Both the position numbers and the translations under genes were made by a program. DNA of 64,000 nt from Anagrus nilaparvatae. Lineage: Eukaryota > Arthropoda > Insecta > Hymenoptera > Mymaridae. Positions 12,873 through 25,000 of this stretch are shown here, piece by piece (the first letter of the stretch is position 1; every line of letters starts with the position of its first letter). The stretch covers positions 25,234,001-25,298,000 of the forward strand of contig JAKSXM010000014.1 of NCBI GenBank assembly GCA_022575985.1, in the 5' to 3' direction. The notes beneath the pieces are model-generated. The model was not told the DNA's origin, made no database searches, and saw only the letters and a list, made by a program, of their open reading frames with translations.

Positions 12873-14666
12873 ATGGATGTCAGCAGTGAGTTAGATCATT
12901 CTTATCCTTCGATTGAACATCCAAAAAGTATTATTCATTTAGATGTTGATTACTTTTATGCACAAGTTGAAGAAATAATTCATCCTGAGCTAAAAGGTAA
13001 ACCGTTAGGTATAAAACAAAAAAATTTAGTTGTAACAAGTAATTATGAAGCAAGAAAATATGGTGTTAAAAAGTGTATGTCTGTTTATGAAGCTTTGCGA
13101 GTGTGCAAAAATTTAACTTTAGTTTGTGGTGAAGATTTAACTCCTTATAGACGCATGTCTGCTAAAATTACAGAAATTTTACATCAATTTACAAACTTAG
13201 TTGAACGTTTAGGTTTAGATGAAAATTATATTGATGTTACTTCTTTGGTTCAAAAAAATATAAAAAGTACTGTTGATGATTTAAATGCTTCTAAAACAGA
13301 TAATACAAGTTTAGGAGAAAACACATTATCTGAAAATTTAAAATCTATTGATTCAATTGGTAATATTTATAGTAAACCAGAAGAGGACTGTCCTTGTGGT
13401 TGCCACAATCGCCTAGCTATAGCTAGTAAAATTGCCGTAGATATAAGAAATAAAATAAAAAATGAATTAGGTTTGACATGTAGTGCTGGTATTGCTCATA
13501 ATAAATTACTATCTAAATTAGTTGGAGCTTTGAATAAACCTAATCAACAAACTCTAATATATCCTTTTTCGGCTGCAAATTTTATGTCGACTCTAGGATC
13601 TTTTTCAAAGATACCAGGTATTGGACGTAGAACTGCAGAATCATTAACAGCAAATAATATTTTATGTATAGAAGATATTCGTAGAGTATCATTAGAAAGC
13701 TTACAAGTTAAGATTGGTAAAGAATTAGCAAGAAAAATAAAAGAGTATGTGGAAGGTATTGATGATTCACCAGTAAAACCATCCGGACGACCTCAATCTA
13801 TTGGTTTAGAAGATGGATTTAAACAAGTTTCCTTAATTGGTGAAGTTGAGTCTCGTCTTGGTGCTTTATTGAGACGGCTAATAGAGTCTGCAACTGAAGA
13901 TGGTAGAATTCCATTGTGTATGAAATTAACAGTAAGAAAACAAGATACTTTAAATAAATCAAACAATTCTGGAAAACGTGAAAGTAGGCAATGTTCAATT
14001 CCAAATAATCTTGTACCATCTGTGAAAGGATCAAAAAGTATTCAACAGTATGATCATAATAAAATTTTAGAATTAACTATGAAATTATTTCATCGAGTAG
14101 TTGATGTATCTAAACCTTTTCATTTAACTTTATTAGGATTAGCATTTACAAAGTTTCAAGAAGAAAAATCCTCAGGTAAAAGTAGTATCACGTCATTTTT
14201 AAGAAAGCAAGTTGCAGTTCAATCTATTATGGACATTAACTCGGAAGAAAATTTTTCCTCTAACGACAACATGGAATCACCAAACAGTGAATATTGTAAT
14301 GAAAAAAGTGATATGGAAAGTGATAGTGAAATAAAATTTAAAAATTTAGATGAAATAAGAGAAAAATTTAACGGAGAAGAGGATGAAGATTTATTAAGCG
14401 AAGTAGAACCTTCGCCTAAGAAAACAAAACTTGAAGTTTGGTTAAGTGGAAGAAGAGAATCTCCTAGTATTGAAATGGCAGATTTAAGACTTAATACTCC
14501 ATCTTCATCACCAATTTCAAAAACATTATTACAAAATGCTCCTACTAATTTTAAAACAACAATACCTATAGATCTTGACAAACAAATAAATAATCATTCC
14601 TGGCCTAATAATACAAATAATAAAAGTTCAAATGATATAATTAAATATTTTATAACAAATAAATAA
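12873..14666 (+). CDS. POLI: DNA polymerase iota (Y-family), single exon
   Basis: Translesion DNA polymerase that inserts opposite damaged bases in the nucleus. A single uninterrupted ORF of 597 codons. Palm motif HLDVDYFYAQVE has metal-binding D24. NYEARKYGVKKCMSVYEA is the iota/eta finger region, and VERLGLDENYID carries D116/E117. The thumb has SAGIAHNKLLSKL, PNQQT and the helix-hairpin-helix IPGIGRRTAESL. The little-finger domain contains GRPQSIGLEDGFK, RESRQCSIP and PFHLTLLGLAF. PLGIKQKNLVVTSNYEARK and RESRQC distinguish iota from eta and kappa. The C-terminal about 170 residues are acidic and disordered, with two PIP-like segments lacking the first Gln (SSITSFL near residue 440, and DIIKYF at the extreme end). 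No convincing ubiquitin-binding motif (UBM) was recognised. The start is the first in-frame ATG; splicing from 12309-12319 to 12887 would give an alternative N-terminus in frame. Confidence 0.92.
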   Translation: MDVSSELDHSYPSIEHPKSIIHLDVDYFYAQVEEIIHPELKGKPLGIKQKNLVVTSNYEARKYGVKKCMSVYEALRVCKNLTLVCGEDLTPYRRMSAKITEILHQFTNLVERLGLDENYIDVTSLVQKNIKSTVDDLNASKTDNTSLGENTLSENLKSIDSIGNIYSKPEEDCPCGCHNRLAIASKIAVDIRNKIKNELGLTCSAGIAHNKLLSKLVGALNKPNQQTLIYPFSAANFMSTLGSFSKIPGIGRRTAESLTANNILCIEDIRRVSLESLQVKIGKELARKIKEYVEGIDDSPVKPSGRPQSIGLEDGFKQVSLIGEVESRLGALLRRLIESATEDGRIPLCMKLTVRKQDTLNKSNNSGKRESRQCSIPNNLVPSVKGSKSIQQYDHNKILELTMKLFHRVVDVSKPFHLTLLGLAFTKFQEEKSSGKSSITSFLRKQVAVQSIMDINSEENFSSNDNMESPNSEYCNEKSDMESDSEIKFKNLDEIREKFNGEEDEDLLSEVEPSPKKTKLEVWLSGRRESPSIEMADLRLNTPSSSPISKTLLQNAPTNFKTTIPIDLDKQINNHSWPNNTNNKSSNDIIKYFITNK

Positions 14667-15584
14667 TTTAATATATTTACATATATATTTTTTCTACAAC
14701 TATTGTATACCATTTTTTTTTATAAAAATATATATAAAAATGTAAATATTAAGGTACAAATATGTGATTTTTATTTTTATAAAAATAGGTCAGACATATT
14801 ATTATTATATCATCCTGCAGGGCAGGTATGAAAAATTATGTTAATAAGCGCAGTTTGTAGAATATAACTGTTTAAAATAATATTTACTTTTTTTATAAAA
14901 AATATTGTTATAATTGTAAGAAACAAAACTGTAGTTTACTATGAAAGACTGTTTATTAAAAAAAAATTAAGATATTTAAATGTAATAGTTATTTTTTCAG
15001 AACAACGCAGTACCTAAAATAATGTAATATGAAAAACACAAAAAATAATATATTTTTTATTACTAGTGTTTTAAAAAATGTAAAATAAAAAAAAATAATA
15101 AAATATTAATTAATTTGTATAATAATAGTTAATTTTATTGTTTTATTTTAATTATTCATATAATCCCATCAAATTTAAGTTTAAAAAAAATGCTAACCTT
15201 ACCTAAGCATATGGCTGTTAGGTAGAGATGCAGTAATAGGTACTTTTGTCTCCACCTTATAATCTTGCTATAAGTATCAAAACAAATAATATATTATTCC
15301 TATTAAAAGTAATTATAAAATAATAAATATTAATTTTATAATAAAAAGAAATAATATAACTAAAGAATTTTAGTATATTTAAAAACACTTGTGCATGTGC
15401 AATATTTTGTTAACATAAATTTTAATAAAAATGTTATATTTTTCAGTAAATATTTAATTTAATTACAAAGATTTCTATTATTCTTAGGAAAATTCTATTA
15501 TTTTGAAGAAATGGTTTGACAAAAAATATTAAAGGCGTACACGTTGACTATTGATCTTTAAAAGGGTAAATAAAGATAAGTAAA
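14667..15584. other. Intergenic spacer
   Basis: AT-rich, with A and T homopolymer runs and no coding signal. It should hold the 3' UTR of Pol iota and the promoter of the downstream glycosyltransferase. Bases 15210-15270 are locally less AT-rich but show no recognised motif. Confidence 0.5.
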
Positions 15585-16895
15585 ATGAGAAAATATTATC
15601 AAGCAGCATTGTTTATAACAGCATTATTAAGTTTGATGTCTTTACTATTTTATCGTCATGAATATAACAAGCTTAGATATGTTTTAGAAGTTTTTAATTA
15701 TTTTGGAAAACCAAATTCCGAAGCAGAGATATATAATTGTAAAAAAGAAAATGTAAAATCAAAAAATTTAATTCCAGACTTAAAAGAACCAACATCATCT
15801 TGGCAACGATTAAACAATGATTTATATATTTATTCATCATATTTAATTAATAATAATAAAATACAAACTATTAGTTATGGAAAGTTAAAAAGCTTTAGTT
15901 TTGAATGTAAAGTTTATTTTAGCGATCAGTTAAATCCAGTTCCTGGTATTTTTTCATTTGACAAAATAATAAATACAACAAGTAACTCAGAGGATATTCC
16001 TTATCAAGGAAATATTTTAACTTGTGAATTTAACTCAATTTTGAAACCAGTGGGAGTTATTTATCATCAAAAGCATCAACTAAATTTTATTAGTGTTGCT
16101 ATACTGCCAGTCAAAATTCAACCTCAATCTTTATCATACAATGGTAGCGCAGTATGTGTTATTCCCCCTTTAAATATTCCAATGTCATATGTAAATATGA
16201 TAAGTTTTTTAAATTTTCATGAACTTGTTGGAATGAATCATTTTGTTGTATATGATTATGGTATCCCATTTGAATTTCATGATGAAATAAAAAATATAGC
16301 TGAAGAATTTAGTCCATACTGGAAATTTACATACGAAGTTGTACCTGGAAATTTTCCATTTAAAAAAGTTGAATCCAATGTAATAAGAAATATTATACAA
16401 GCTGATTGTTTATTTCGAACGTATAATAAAGTTAAGTATGCGGTAACAATATCATGGGAAGAATACATAGTTTTGAAATATCATCATAATGTTGCTGATT
16501 TACTGATAGATTACGAAAGGCAGAGAATGTTTGGAAATAGATATGTATTAAATACTCAAACATTTTGTACTCAACAAAAAGATGATAAAAGGTCAACAAA
16601 GCTAACTCCAATTGTACTTCGTAAAACTAATACAACCAAAAGTTCTTTAGATTCTAATTTTATTTATATTTATAAGCCACATGAAGCATTAACAACAAAA
16701 AATGTTAAAACACGTGTTATTTCATCAGATTTAATAATAACAAATCGTTATATAAATTGTGATACTTACGATTCAAATAAAACAGAATTAAATAAATACG
16801 AATCATCAATTTTAAGATTTGCAGCCGATATGAATAATTCACCAATTTTAAAAAAATTTAATTCAGGAAAAATGTTTAATTCTACACAAAGTTAA
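15585..16895 (+). CDS. GT92-family (DUF23) glycosyltransferase-like type II membrane protein
   Basis: Single-exon ORF of 436 aa. Residues about 6-24 (AALFITALLSLMSLLFY) form one N-terminal membrane span after a short basic stretch, the layout of a type II Golgi glycosyltransferase. A stem follows, then a domain with FLNFHELVGMNHFVVYDYG and QADCLFRTYNKVKYAVTISW. These match the order of GT92 (galactosyltransferase-like) proteins, where a helix of the form 'E..E.HR.LGV.HF..Y' precedes 'NDCLYR...' and an acidic DxDE-type motif. Here the acidic motif region reads SWEEY (residues 290-294), so the first Asp is missing. Several Asn-X-Ser/Thr sites lie in the predicted lumenal part. Substrate is unknown and activity is uncertain. 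Family assignment rests on weak motifs. Confidence 0.6.
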   Translation: MRKYYQAALFITALLSLMSLLFYRHEYNKLRYVLEVFNYFGKPNSEAEIYNCKKENVKSKNLIPDLKEPTSSWQRLNNDLYIYSSYLINNNKIQTISYGKLKSFSFECKVYFSDQLNPVPGIFSFDKIINTTSNSEDIPYQGNILTCEFNSILKPVGVIYHQKHQLNFISVAILPVKIQPQSLSYNGSAVCVIPPLNIPMSYVNMISFLNFHELVGMNHFVVYDYGIPFEFHDEIKNIAEEFSPYWKFTYEVVPGNFPFKKVESNVIRNIIQADCLFRTYNKVKYAVTISWEEYIVLKYHHNVADLLIDYERQRMFGNRYVLNTQTFCTQQKDDKRSTKLTPIVLRKTNTTKSSLDSNFIYIYKPHEALTTKNVKTRVISSDLIITNRYINCDTYDSNKTELNKYESSILRFAADMNNSPILKKFNSGKMFNSTQS

Positions 16896-17565
16896 ATTAG
16901 ATTAAAATATCAATAAACTTTTTAGCACATTGTGATAATTAGATTAATTAATGTAAAATACTGTACTTTTAGAAAATATAATTGTTATAGAATGTTTTAT
17001 ATGGTAAACATATTACGATTGTTTTTGTATTACATGAAAGCTACTTTTTCTTTATATTTTCATTTGTACATAGAGCATACCCATTAATGTATAAATTTTC
17101 GAAAATCGATTTTGTAAGAAAAACGGTATTATAATTTTTATAATGTATATTGTTTTTAATACTCTAATTATTTCCACCTGACTAATTTTGTATTAAGTTT
17201 ATATATTAAAATTCTTTTTTAAATTTATAAGTATGATGTAAATTATATTGTATAAAATAAATAAATAAATTTTTATTACATATTATTTTAGTGCTAGCTT
17301 TATTATAAAATTTTATTATTCAAAATAAAAGACATATTGCTGTATTTTAAGTTTTTTGAATAACTAATAATATATTATGAGTAATATGGATATGTTTTTA
17401 TGCATTTTTGCATGATATTAACATTTAATATGGAAGTTTGATTTTAAATTACTTATATTTTATATTTTATTTCAAAATAAAAACAAGTAATAATAAATGA
17501 AAAGTAATAAATTTTATATATAAACTTTATTAAATTGTATTAATTATAAATTAGTTTAGAAAATT
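16896..17565. other. Convergent 3' spacer
   Basis: A spacer between two convergent genes, containing A/T runs and AATAAA-like words (for example near 17258). It is expected to contain the 3' UTRs of both neighbours. No gene was recognised. Confidence 0.5.
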
Positions 17566-19843
17566 TTATTTAAGACGTTGCATAATAGCAGAATTTTGAA
17601 GATTAGCTTCTTGTATTGTTTTTTTGTCTTCAGAAAGTTCTTTTGTAGGGTAAGTTGTTTGTAAAATAAATTCTCTGAGAGCGTATTGTGGTCTCATACT
17701 AAAAAAATTAGTTAAGGCAATATAAAAAATATCATTGACAAATTTTCATCTTTATATGTTAAAAAATTTATAACTGGATAGTAAAAATGCAACTAAAATT
17801 CATGCAACATGTTTATCATTACTAAATGCTTGGTATAATGCATAAATAGTACAAAATAATGCTCATTTAACTTGAATTGATATTAAGTATTTTAATTTAA
17901 TACATGTATTCTGATTAGATTTTAAGATATATTCGAGAAACAACCCCCTCTATAAAAATTAAAAATGGGCAAAGTATTTTATCCCAGGCTAGCTTGCTTA
18001 TTTATTTGAGTTGCCTTGTTGTCTAATTAAAAGAAAATTTAAAATGATATTATAAAGTAAATTTATATCTGGGATTAAACAGGATTGTTTTTAAAGAGAA
18101 CCTTTTGATCAGTAAATAATAATTTTAGAAAAAGGATACGTTGTTATATATCTCCTAATATCTTCTATTGTGTGGGTAAGATTAAATTGAATTCTAACAT
18201 TACTTCCATCAGCCAACCTTATTTGAATTGTTGTTATTGGTTGGGTTTTGTCAACATTTAATTGATTCTGAGCTAATGCTTCATTTGCAGCTTGGTCAGA
18301 TGGATCTACTGGAATTGTCAATCCTGCTGCTGCTGGTGAAGGACTGAAAATTTATTCAATTATTATTTTAAATTAATACTTTTTATAGACTAGAAAACAT
18401 ACACATGTCAAGTTAAAGTAATTATAATTAAGTATGACTTATTTAAAAATTATACCCAGTACATATGTCAATATATAAAAACAATACATAATTGTAAAGT
18501 TGAAATTTAATAAGGAAATTTTGGAATTTGCTTATAGCTTAATTTGCGTCAAACTTATATATTGTTAAGAAATTATATTTTAAATATATTATTAATAATT
18601 ATATTTTAATCATATATTTAATTCATTTATTTAATCATATAATTTTTTTAATCATTATTTATTCATAATATCATTGATTAATAAGTTAAATTAAAACAAA
18701 ATGAAAAGTTATAAAATTATATAAATTACCTTCCAAGCATTTGCCCTTTACCACTAAAAGCCTTAACTTGGGGTTTTGGAGGAACATATTCTTCATGACG
18801 ATGGTCTTCCATATTAAGACCAACTTCACCTCCTTGAATTTCTTGTCTTATTTCTTGTGGGATTTCTCCCCGTTTTATTGTATCTAAAAATTCTTGGTTT
18901 GCTGGGTCATCATAAAGTCGAATTTCTCTGTCGTTGATAGTGAAACCATTCTGCCATAATTTTAATGTTAAAACACCTGTAGATGGTCTTCTTTCGGCCT
19001 GAGGTGGTGCTATGACTAAAATTATTTATTGTTTATAATAAAAACTTTCAAAATCAAAAACTTGTTTATTACCTTCTGTATCACTACTTGTCATTCCTAA
19101 TTTGTAACCAGTTCCTTTAAATGTTGATGGCCTGTTTGAATGTTTGTTTTCCTCCATAGGTACTGCTTGTTCTTGGCAAGATTTAAACATATCATTAATA
19201 ATGTCCTTTTTCTGCTTATCCTTATCCTTCTTTTTTCCTGGTCCTAAAACTTGTTGCCCACTATTTGTTGAGCCACCTGCATAAAATGCTTGCCCTTCTT
19301 CTTCATCTGAACTACTTTCTTGATTTTGAAGATCTCGAAGAGTTCCAAAATTTGATCTTGATTTAGATTTTGACTTAGAAGACATATCCTCAGCAGTTCT
19401 TACCGGTCTTGAAGAATTTTCTATAGTATTATTTGTTACTGGGATTTCTTCAATGTCTGGTCTCTGTGCATCAGCAATGTCTTCAACACTTTCAAAAAAG
19501 CTACTTATAGCAACCTACGAGCGAAATTATTAATAAATTTTAGAAAGGTTATAAATTTCAATTTGTTTTATTAATTCAGTAATAACATTTTTTTTGAAAA
19601 CTTTAATTTTATTAAATACTAAAAACGTTAAAATTTACTTTCATCTAAAAAAAATTTGATATGCAATAGGAATAATTAATTAATTGTAAGTAGTATCGAC
19701 AATTAGAATATGACTTATTGAATATTGCACTATCTTACATCAAGTTGCCAAGCTGTTGATTCTAAATAAAATTGGGCTCTTTCTGTGTCAACTACACCTG
19801 TAACATCTTTAAATTGCGATATCATCTCATCACGTTCCGCCAT
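17566..19843 (-). CDS. NSFL1C: NSFL1 cofactor p47 (UBA-SEP-UBX), 5 exons
   Basis: Adaptor of the AAA ATPase p97/VCP in homotypic membrane fusion and Golgi reassembly. Exons are 19739-19843, 19073-19514, 18730-19015, 18140-18343 and 17566-17698; phases join to 389 aa (the human protein has 370). Domain order: UBA-like (residues 1-45, MAERDEMISQFKDVTG to ISSFFES); a low-complexity charged segment (SKSKSKSRSN, KKKDKDKQKK); SEP domain (LKLWQNGFTINDREIRLYDD, RGEIPQEI); a KPQVKAFSGKGQMLG linker; and a C-terminal UBX domain (TTIQIRLADGSNVRIQFN, ending MQRLK). The UBX p97-contact turn reads TYP in place of the usual FP, with the proline retained. The gene is on the same strand as the dynein gene and ends tail-to-tail with the glycosyltransferase. 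Confidence 0.93.
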
Positions 19844-22013
19844 TGTTAGAAAAAATTGTTATAATTATTAAAATTATAAATAATTATTCTAAGCTTAACC
19901 TGTATTAAAAGAAAGAAAGAAATAACTGATTTTTGTTTAATTGAGGTATTGACTGTTAAAATTGATTTCTGATTACGTTCGTGTTCTATTTCCTTTTTTA
20001 TGTTAAAATATATTCATAAATATTAATAAAATGTAAATTTTTATAGCATTTTCGTTTTATTCTCGATGTAACTAAATTTTCAAAACTACAAAAACAAATA
20101 TATTTCCTCTGAAATCATGGATTTAAAAATCTATATAGATTGAAAGCAAAGTTACATAAACTGCAAATCACTCTCAGGCGACACACCTACACGAAATTTG
20201 CAAATAAAACCGGTTACTGGCACAAAGCCAACCGCTTGTTTGTTTTGAGGGATTTCACTAGTTGCAACTTATTTATTATATAATAATAAAAAACAAACTA
20301 TTGTTAAATATTTTTTAACTCTAATATATTTTTATCTAATTTTAAAAATTTTATTTACGATTTTAAATCTCCCGGATTTTTAAATTTATTATCGGTCGAT
20401 AAAAACTGATTGTTGCTTTATTTGTGTGTATTTTTGTTTTCTGCTACAGTACTGAATTCTTGTTTTTATTAAAAACATTATTTTTATACTTTTTATAAAT
20501 CACTCATTTTATTTTATAAAATAAAATAATTAAATTAAAATTTATTTTGTCTTGATAAATCATCATTCAAGGTATTATTTTCATAAAAAAGAAATCAAGA
20601 ATCAAATTAGTACACAGTTAAATTTAATCAGGTTAGTCTTTTTTAATTTTTTATTTGTTTATTATTTTTATTTATTTATTTATTCCAATATGCATAAAAT
20701 TTGTATTGCATGCTCTTGCAATGAACAGAATATAATAGTTATTAAAGTTTTCAAATACTCAAAATAAATATAAAAGTCTTTTTTTTTAAATAGATGTACT
20801 TACTTCTAGTAGTTTTCCAAAAAAAAATAATTTTTGTAGTATAAAATCCACCAGCTTTACACAAAAAGAATCTAATTTTTAGAAAATAATAATAGAGGAG
20901 AAAATATATTTCAACATACAAAGTTATAATATGAGGATAGAAGAGCAAGTCTTTCTATGTTTTGAACATTCTTAGCAAAAAGTTATTACTTTTAGCTGTA
21001 AAATAATCCAGTTCACATTCAAATTAAGTTTTTAGATGTTTTCATTTTTTTTTAGCTTTTTTTTGAATTATTTATTTTTTTAACTTTTTCTTTCAATATT
21101 AATTTTGCATTAAACATTTGATTCTATCCATGATCCGATCCAGAGAAAAAGTTTTGAGTATGTAACATATTTAGTTGAATAAGCTTATGGTTGTTTTTTA
21201 ATACATACTATTATGGTAATAAATATTATGGTCTATTTTTTGAAATATTGTCCTGTTTTCTATTCATATAGGTAAATCCATTTCTGTCGTTTTTTTAAAA
21301 TTTTTTTAATGTTATGAGCTTTTGCTTTAATGATCAACAGATTAATTATGAAAAAATTATCTAATAATTAATACCATAAATTATCCATTAAATATAAACC
21401 AAGGCAAAAATTAGAAAACATTACTAAAAGAACTCCTAGGAAAAAAATTTTACTGCAATTATAAAAAGCTTTATGCAGCAATATTGTTTTTTAGGCTTTT
21501 TAAAAATAATTTTGATAAAAACTTAAGTCCGAGTAGACGCCCCATCCAGGTCAGAAAATAGTAATTTTCTGCTTCAGATAAGTAAAATATAAAATATCAT
21601 CTATTTTCTACCCTCACTTTTTTATGTCGGAAAAAATATAGAAATTTTACTTTCCATGCTGTCTGCAATCGCTCTTTACAACAATCTTATATTTACAACT
21701 TTATTGAAAGTCAGATCCAAACTTTCCCCCTTGTTTAACAAATACCTAGTGTACTACAATTAAAATAACTGAATTAATGGGTTTAGCATATAAAATAAAA
21801 AAAATTAACTGTACAAATAAATTTATTTATTATTATCATACAATCATTACTTTTGTACTACATAACTAAATAATATTTTTTTATATTTATATTTAATTTA
21901 CTTATTATAAGAATAACAACAAGGAACGTTAAAATATATAATTTTTTTGAATCAACCAAAAAAAAATATCACTTACTAAAAAATAATTATTTTATTTAAT
22001 GTTACAATAAAAG
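19844..22013. other. Intergenic region upstream of p47 and downstream of the dynein gene
   Basis: About 2.2 kb without a credible gene. Bases 20150-20240 are less AT-rich and may belong to the p47 promoter or 5' UTR. Bases 21600-21740 (AGAAATTTTACTTTCCATGCTGTCTGC) resemble 60240-60280 (GGAAATTTTACTTTCAATGCTGTCT), indicating a shared dispersed repeat. Small ORFs at 20552-20767 and 20751-20948 are low-complexity and are not supported. Confidence 0.5.
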
Positions 22014-25000
22014 TTAATCAATTTGACAATATAACGCAGTTCCTCTTTTAACCCATACTTTTGGATTAACATCAGTTTTTAAATTAATAGATAAAATATA
22101 ATTTTCTGAAATATCTTCTGTAGGATTTGAAACATTATGTAAAGCTGGTGAAACAAATAATGGGCATTTATAAAAATTAATAAGATTGTCAAATTTTTTA
22201 ATTATAAATTCAATTGATAATACAGGCATTTTATTGTATAACAATTTTGCTTTTGCTTCTTGAAGACATTGATTATGCTCATTCCATTTTGCTCCAACTA
22301 AATATAAATCATAGATATAAATGGTATCTTCTGGAATTGTCGAGTCATCAAATGGGTAATTAGATTTTATGACTGAAGATTCAAATGAAACTTGATTAAT
22401 ATTAACTTGCTTTTTTTTTGCAAAAATTAGTTTTAAAACTGAAAATAATCTTCTACATGATACGAGGGCTCCAAACCAATAAGACTTTGAATGGCCATTA
22501 TTGACCCAATTTTTAATATAATTAATGCGTTCTATTAAGTTAGGTAGAAATTTTAAAAGTGATTGTTTTGTATAAAAATTTAACTGAGAAGTCCACAGTT
22601 TAGGAACACGATTATCACATACATCTTCGAAAATTTCTTCTAATTTAACACTAAAAACTGAATCCCCTTGAAGGGCTTTAATGAGTTCATTCAAAGAATT
22701 CGTTATTACACTTATACATTTATTGTAAGCTTCTATTTCTTGGATTAAAACGTAATTTAACGGTTCTAATTCAGAAATTTTATACTTTTCTTTAATTGAC
22801 TGAATATCGAATTTTGGTGGAATTTTTTGAAATATTTTCATTCCTACTGATAAGGCTAATTTATTTTTATTTATATCACAAGAAATTTTTCCTTTTGAAT
22901 TTAAACGAGATATTGATACTATAAGATCATTGACTTTAAATTGATTTTTTATGAGAGTTGCATTTTTATCTAATCCAAAGTCTTCTGCTGATGAGTAATG
23001 AGGTAATTCATGAATATGTTTAATGTAGTCCCGATATTCATTCCTCTTTGGTATCTTGTAAATCGGAGAAGTATCAAAGTCATAATTAAAGTTACTAATT
23101 ATTTTATTGTTGCAAAAATCTAAAGCTAAAGTATCTAAATAAATTTTATCTTGCATGTTCATCATTTTACCGCCATAGTTACATTCACTTAAAAAATAAG
23201 ACAAAGCTTTAATGGGCACTTTATCGCATTGTTTGATCCAATTTTTTAATTGTATAATTGACGTTTGTAAATCTAATTCGTCAAAGTTATAAAGTATTTT
23301 CCAACTTTGACAACCAAAATTTATTTTGTCTCGAATCACTGCATGAAATAGACAAAATCCATAAAGGATTTTTGAAAATGTTCTATCTTTACCAGGACAT
23401 CCTTCGAAAAATTCTTTATTTTTAATTGGTTCTGATTTGTACGCCCATACAAGAGTTTGCTTTATACTTTGTGGCTCATCAAAGACAATTTTTATACTGT
23501 TTTGTAAAATTCCTATAGGAATATCTTTATTTGATTCTGTTGTAATCCATAATCTAAAACTCAAAGATGTATTAGAAATGTCAAAACTTTCCCAAATAGT
23601 TTCAAGTTTTAAAAACCAATTTAAAACTAGGTGGCAGTTTAATAATAGCACCCATTCACCATTTTCACGTGCTTTTTGAATTATGTTTTCTGCTAATTTT
23701 TCTTGCATTGGTCCCATTGATAAAACATGTAATTTAGATGAATATCCTAATAATTTGGCAAATCTCGTAACAGTTGTTGTAGGCGAAAAGTAACATGGTA
23801 AAATAAATATCAGTGGTACAAAACAATTTGATTCTGTATAAGATCTAGAAATTGTATTTGGATTCAGCGAACTGTAATTTTTTCCAAGTACTGTATGAAT
23901 AAATTCAGTTATTTTATAAATGATCCTATCAGGGCATAAAATCCTTATAACTATTAATTTTTGAAAAGTTGATAGTTTACTATTCCACGGTGCTGGCATG
24001 ACACATTCATCAATGTTTGTTGCACTGCAGTATCTTTTCCAAGATGTAACATTTGTATTTACACTGTTAGCTAAATCATGAAAAACCGTCAAAGAATTTG
24101 AAATTGTACAGATTTCTTTCCACGTACTTTCAGGTAACCACGAACACGACGAATGACTATCTAATTCAGCATCTAAACTGACATTGCATTTTTCGCTAAT
24201 ATTCATAAACACATTAAATTCTTGTTCTGTTACTTGTTCAGTATCTAAAAGAGTTTTAACTGATAATATAAATGAGTAAATGATTTTATCCTTTTCAAAA
24301 AGTGCACTATTAACGCTTGAGTGAAGATTTTGCATGGAAGAAAGTCTTAAATAATCAATACGTTTCTTATGAATAACACTTTTATTTGATGATTCTATAG
24401 ATTTAATGTACAACTGTGTAAACCAAGTTAAAGAAAATTGATACATGTAATTTAAATTTATTAGCATGTTTAATGTACCGTATAAATCTGCACAATACTT
24501 TGTAAATTGCGTATAAGTATCACGGTAATTTTCAATTTCATCTTTTGCTGTTTTAATGGCATCTTGACGTCTTATTAGATCTATCGCTGTTGTTTTTGAA
24601 GAATCTAGAGTTTTAATTGCTGCCTCATCTTCTAGAATATTTGCTGTTGATGTTGAAAGAATATGTAAAATTGTATCTTCTTGTCTTTTTAAAATAGCCT
24701 TATTGTTTATACTTTCGACTAAAATTTTTTCAAATTTTTCTTGAAGTTCTGGCCTTTCTCTAAAAATTACTATATCTAACAGTCGATCACTAAGTGCGTC
24801 ACTGGGCAGTAAAAAATTTATAATCGTTACTTTATTAAAAGTATCTTGACTGAATTTTGGATTGTAATATTTAGTAGTTAAATAAAGACGAAAGTTTTGA
24901 CGATAAATTAATGTTTCTTTACCAAGATCAATAAACCAATTATCATCCATTTTATAAATATTACGGGACAGTATATGCTCAAGGGAAATTTCTAGTTTTT

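Noticed and set aside
14219..14581. 120-codon minus-strand ORF
   Set aside because: Antisense shadow of the low-complexity C-terminal region of Pol iota; Ser/Leu-rich mirror of acidic codons.
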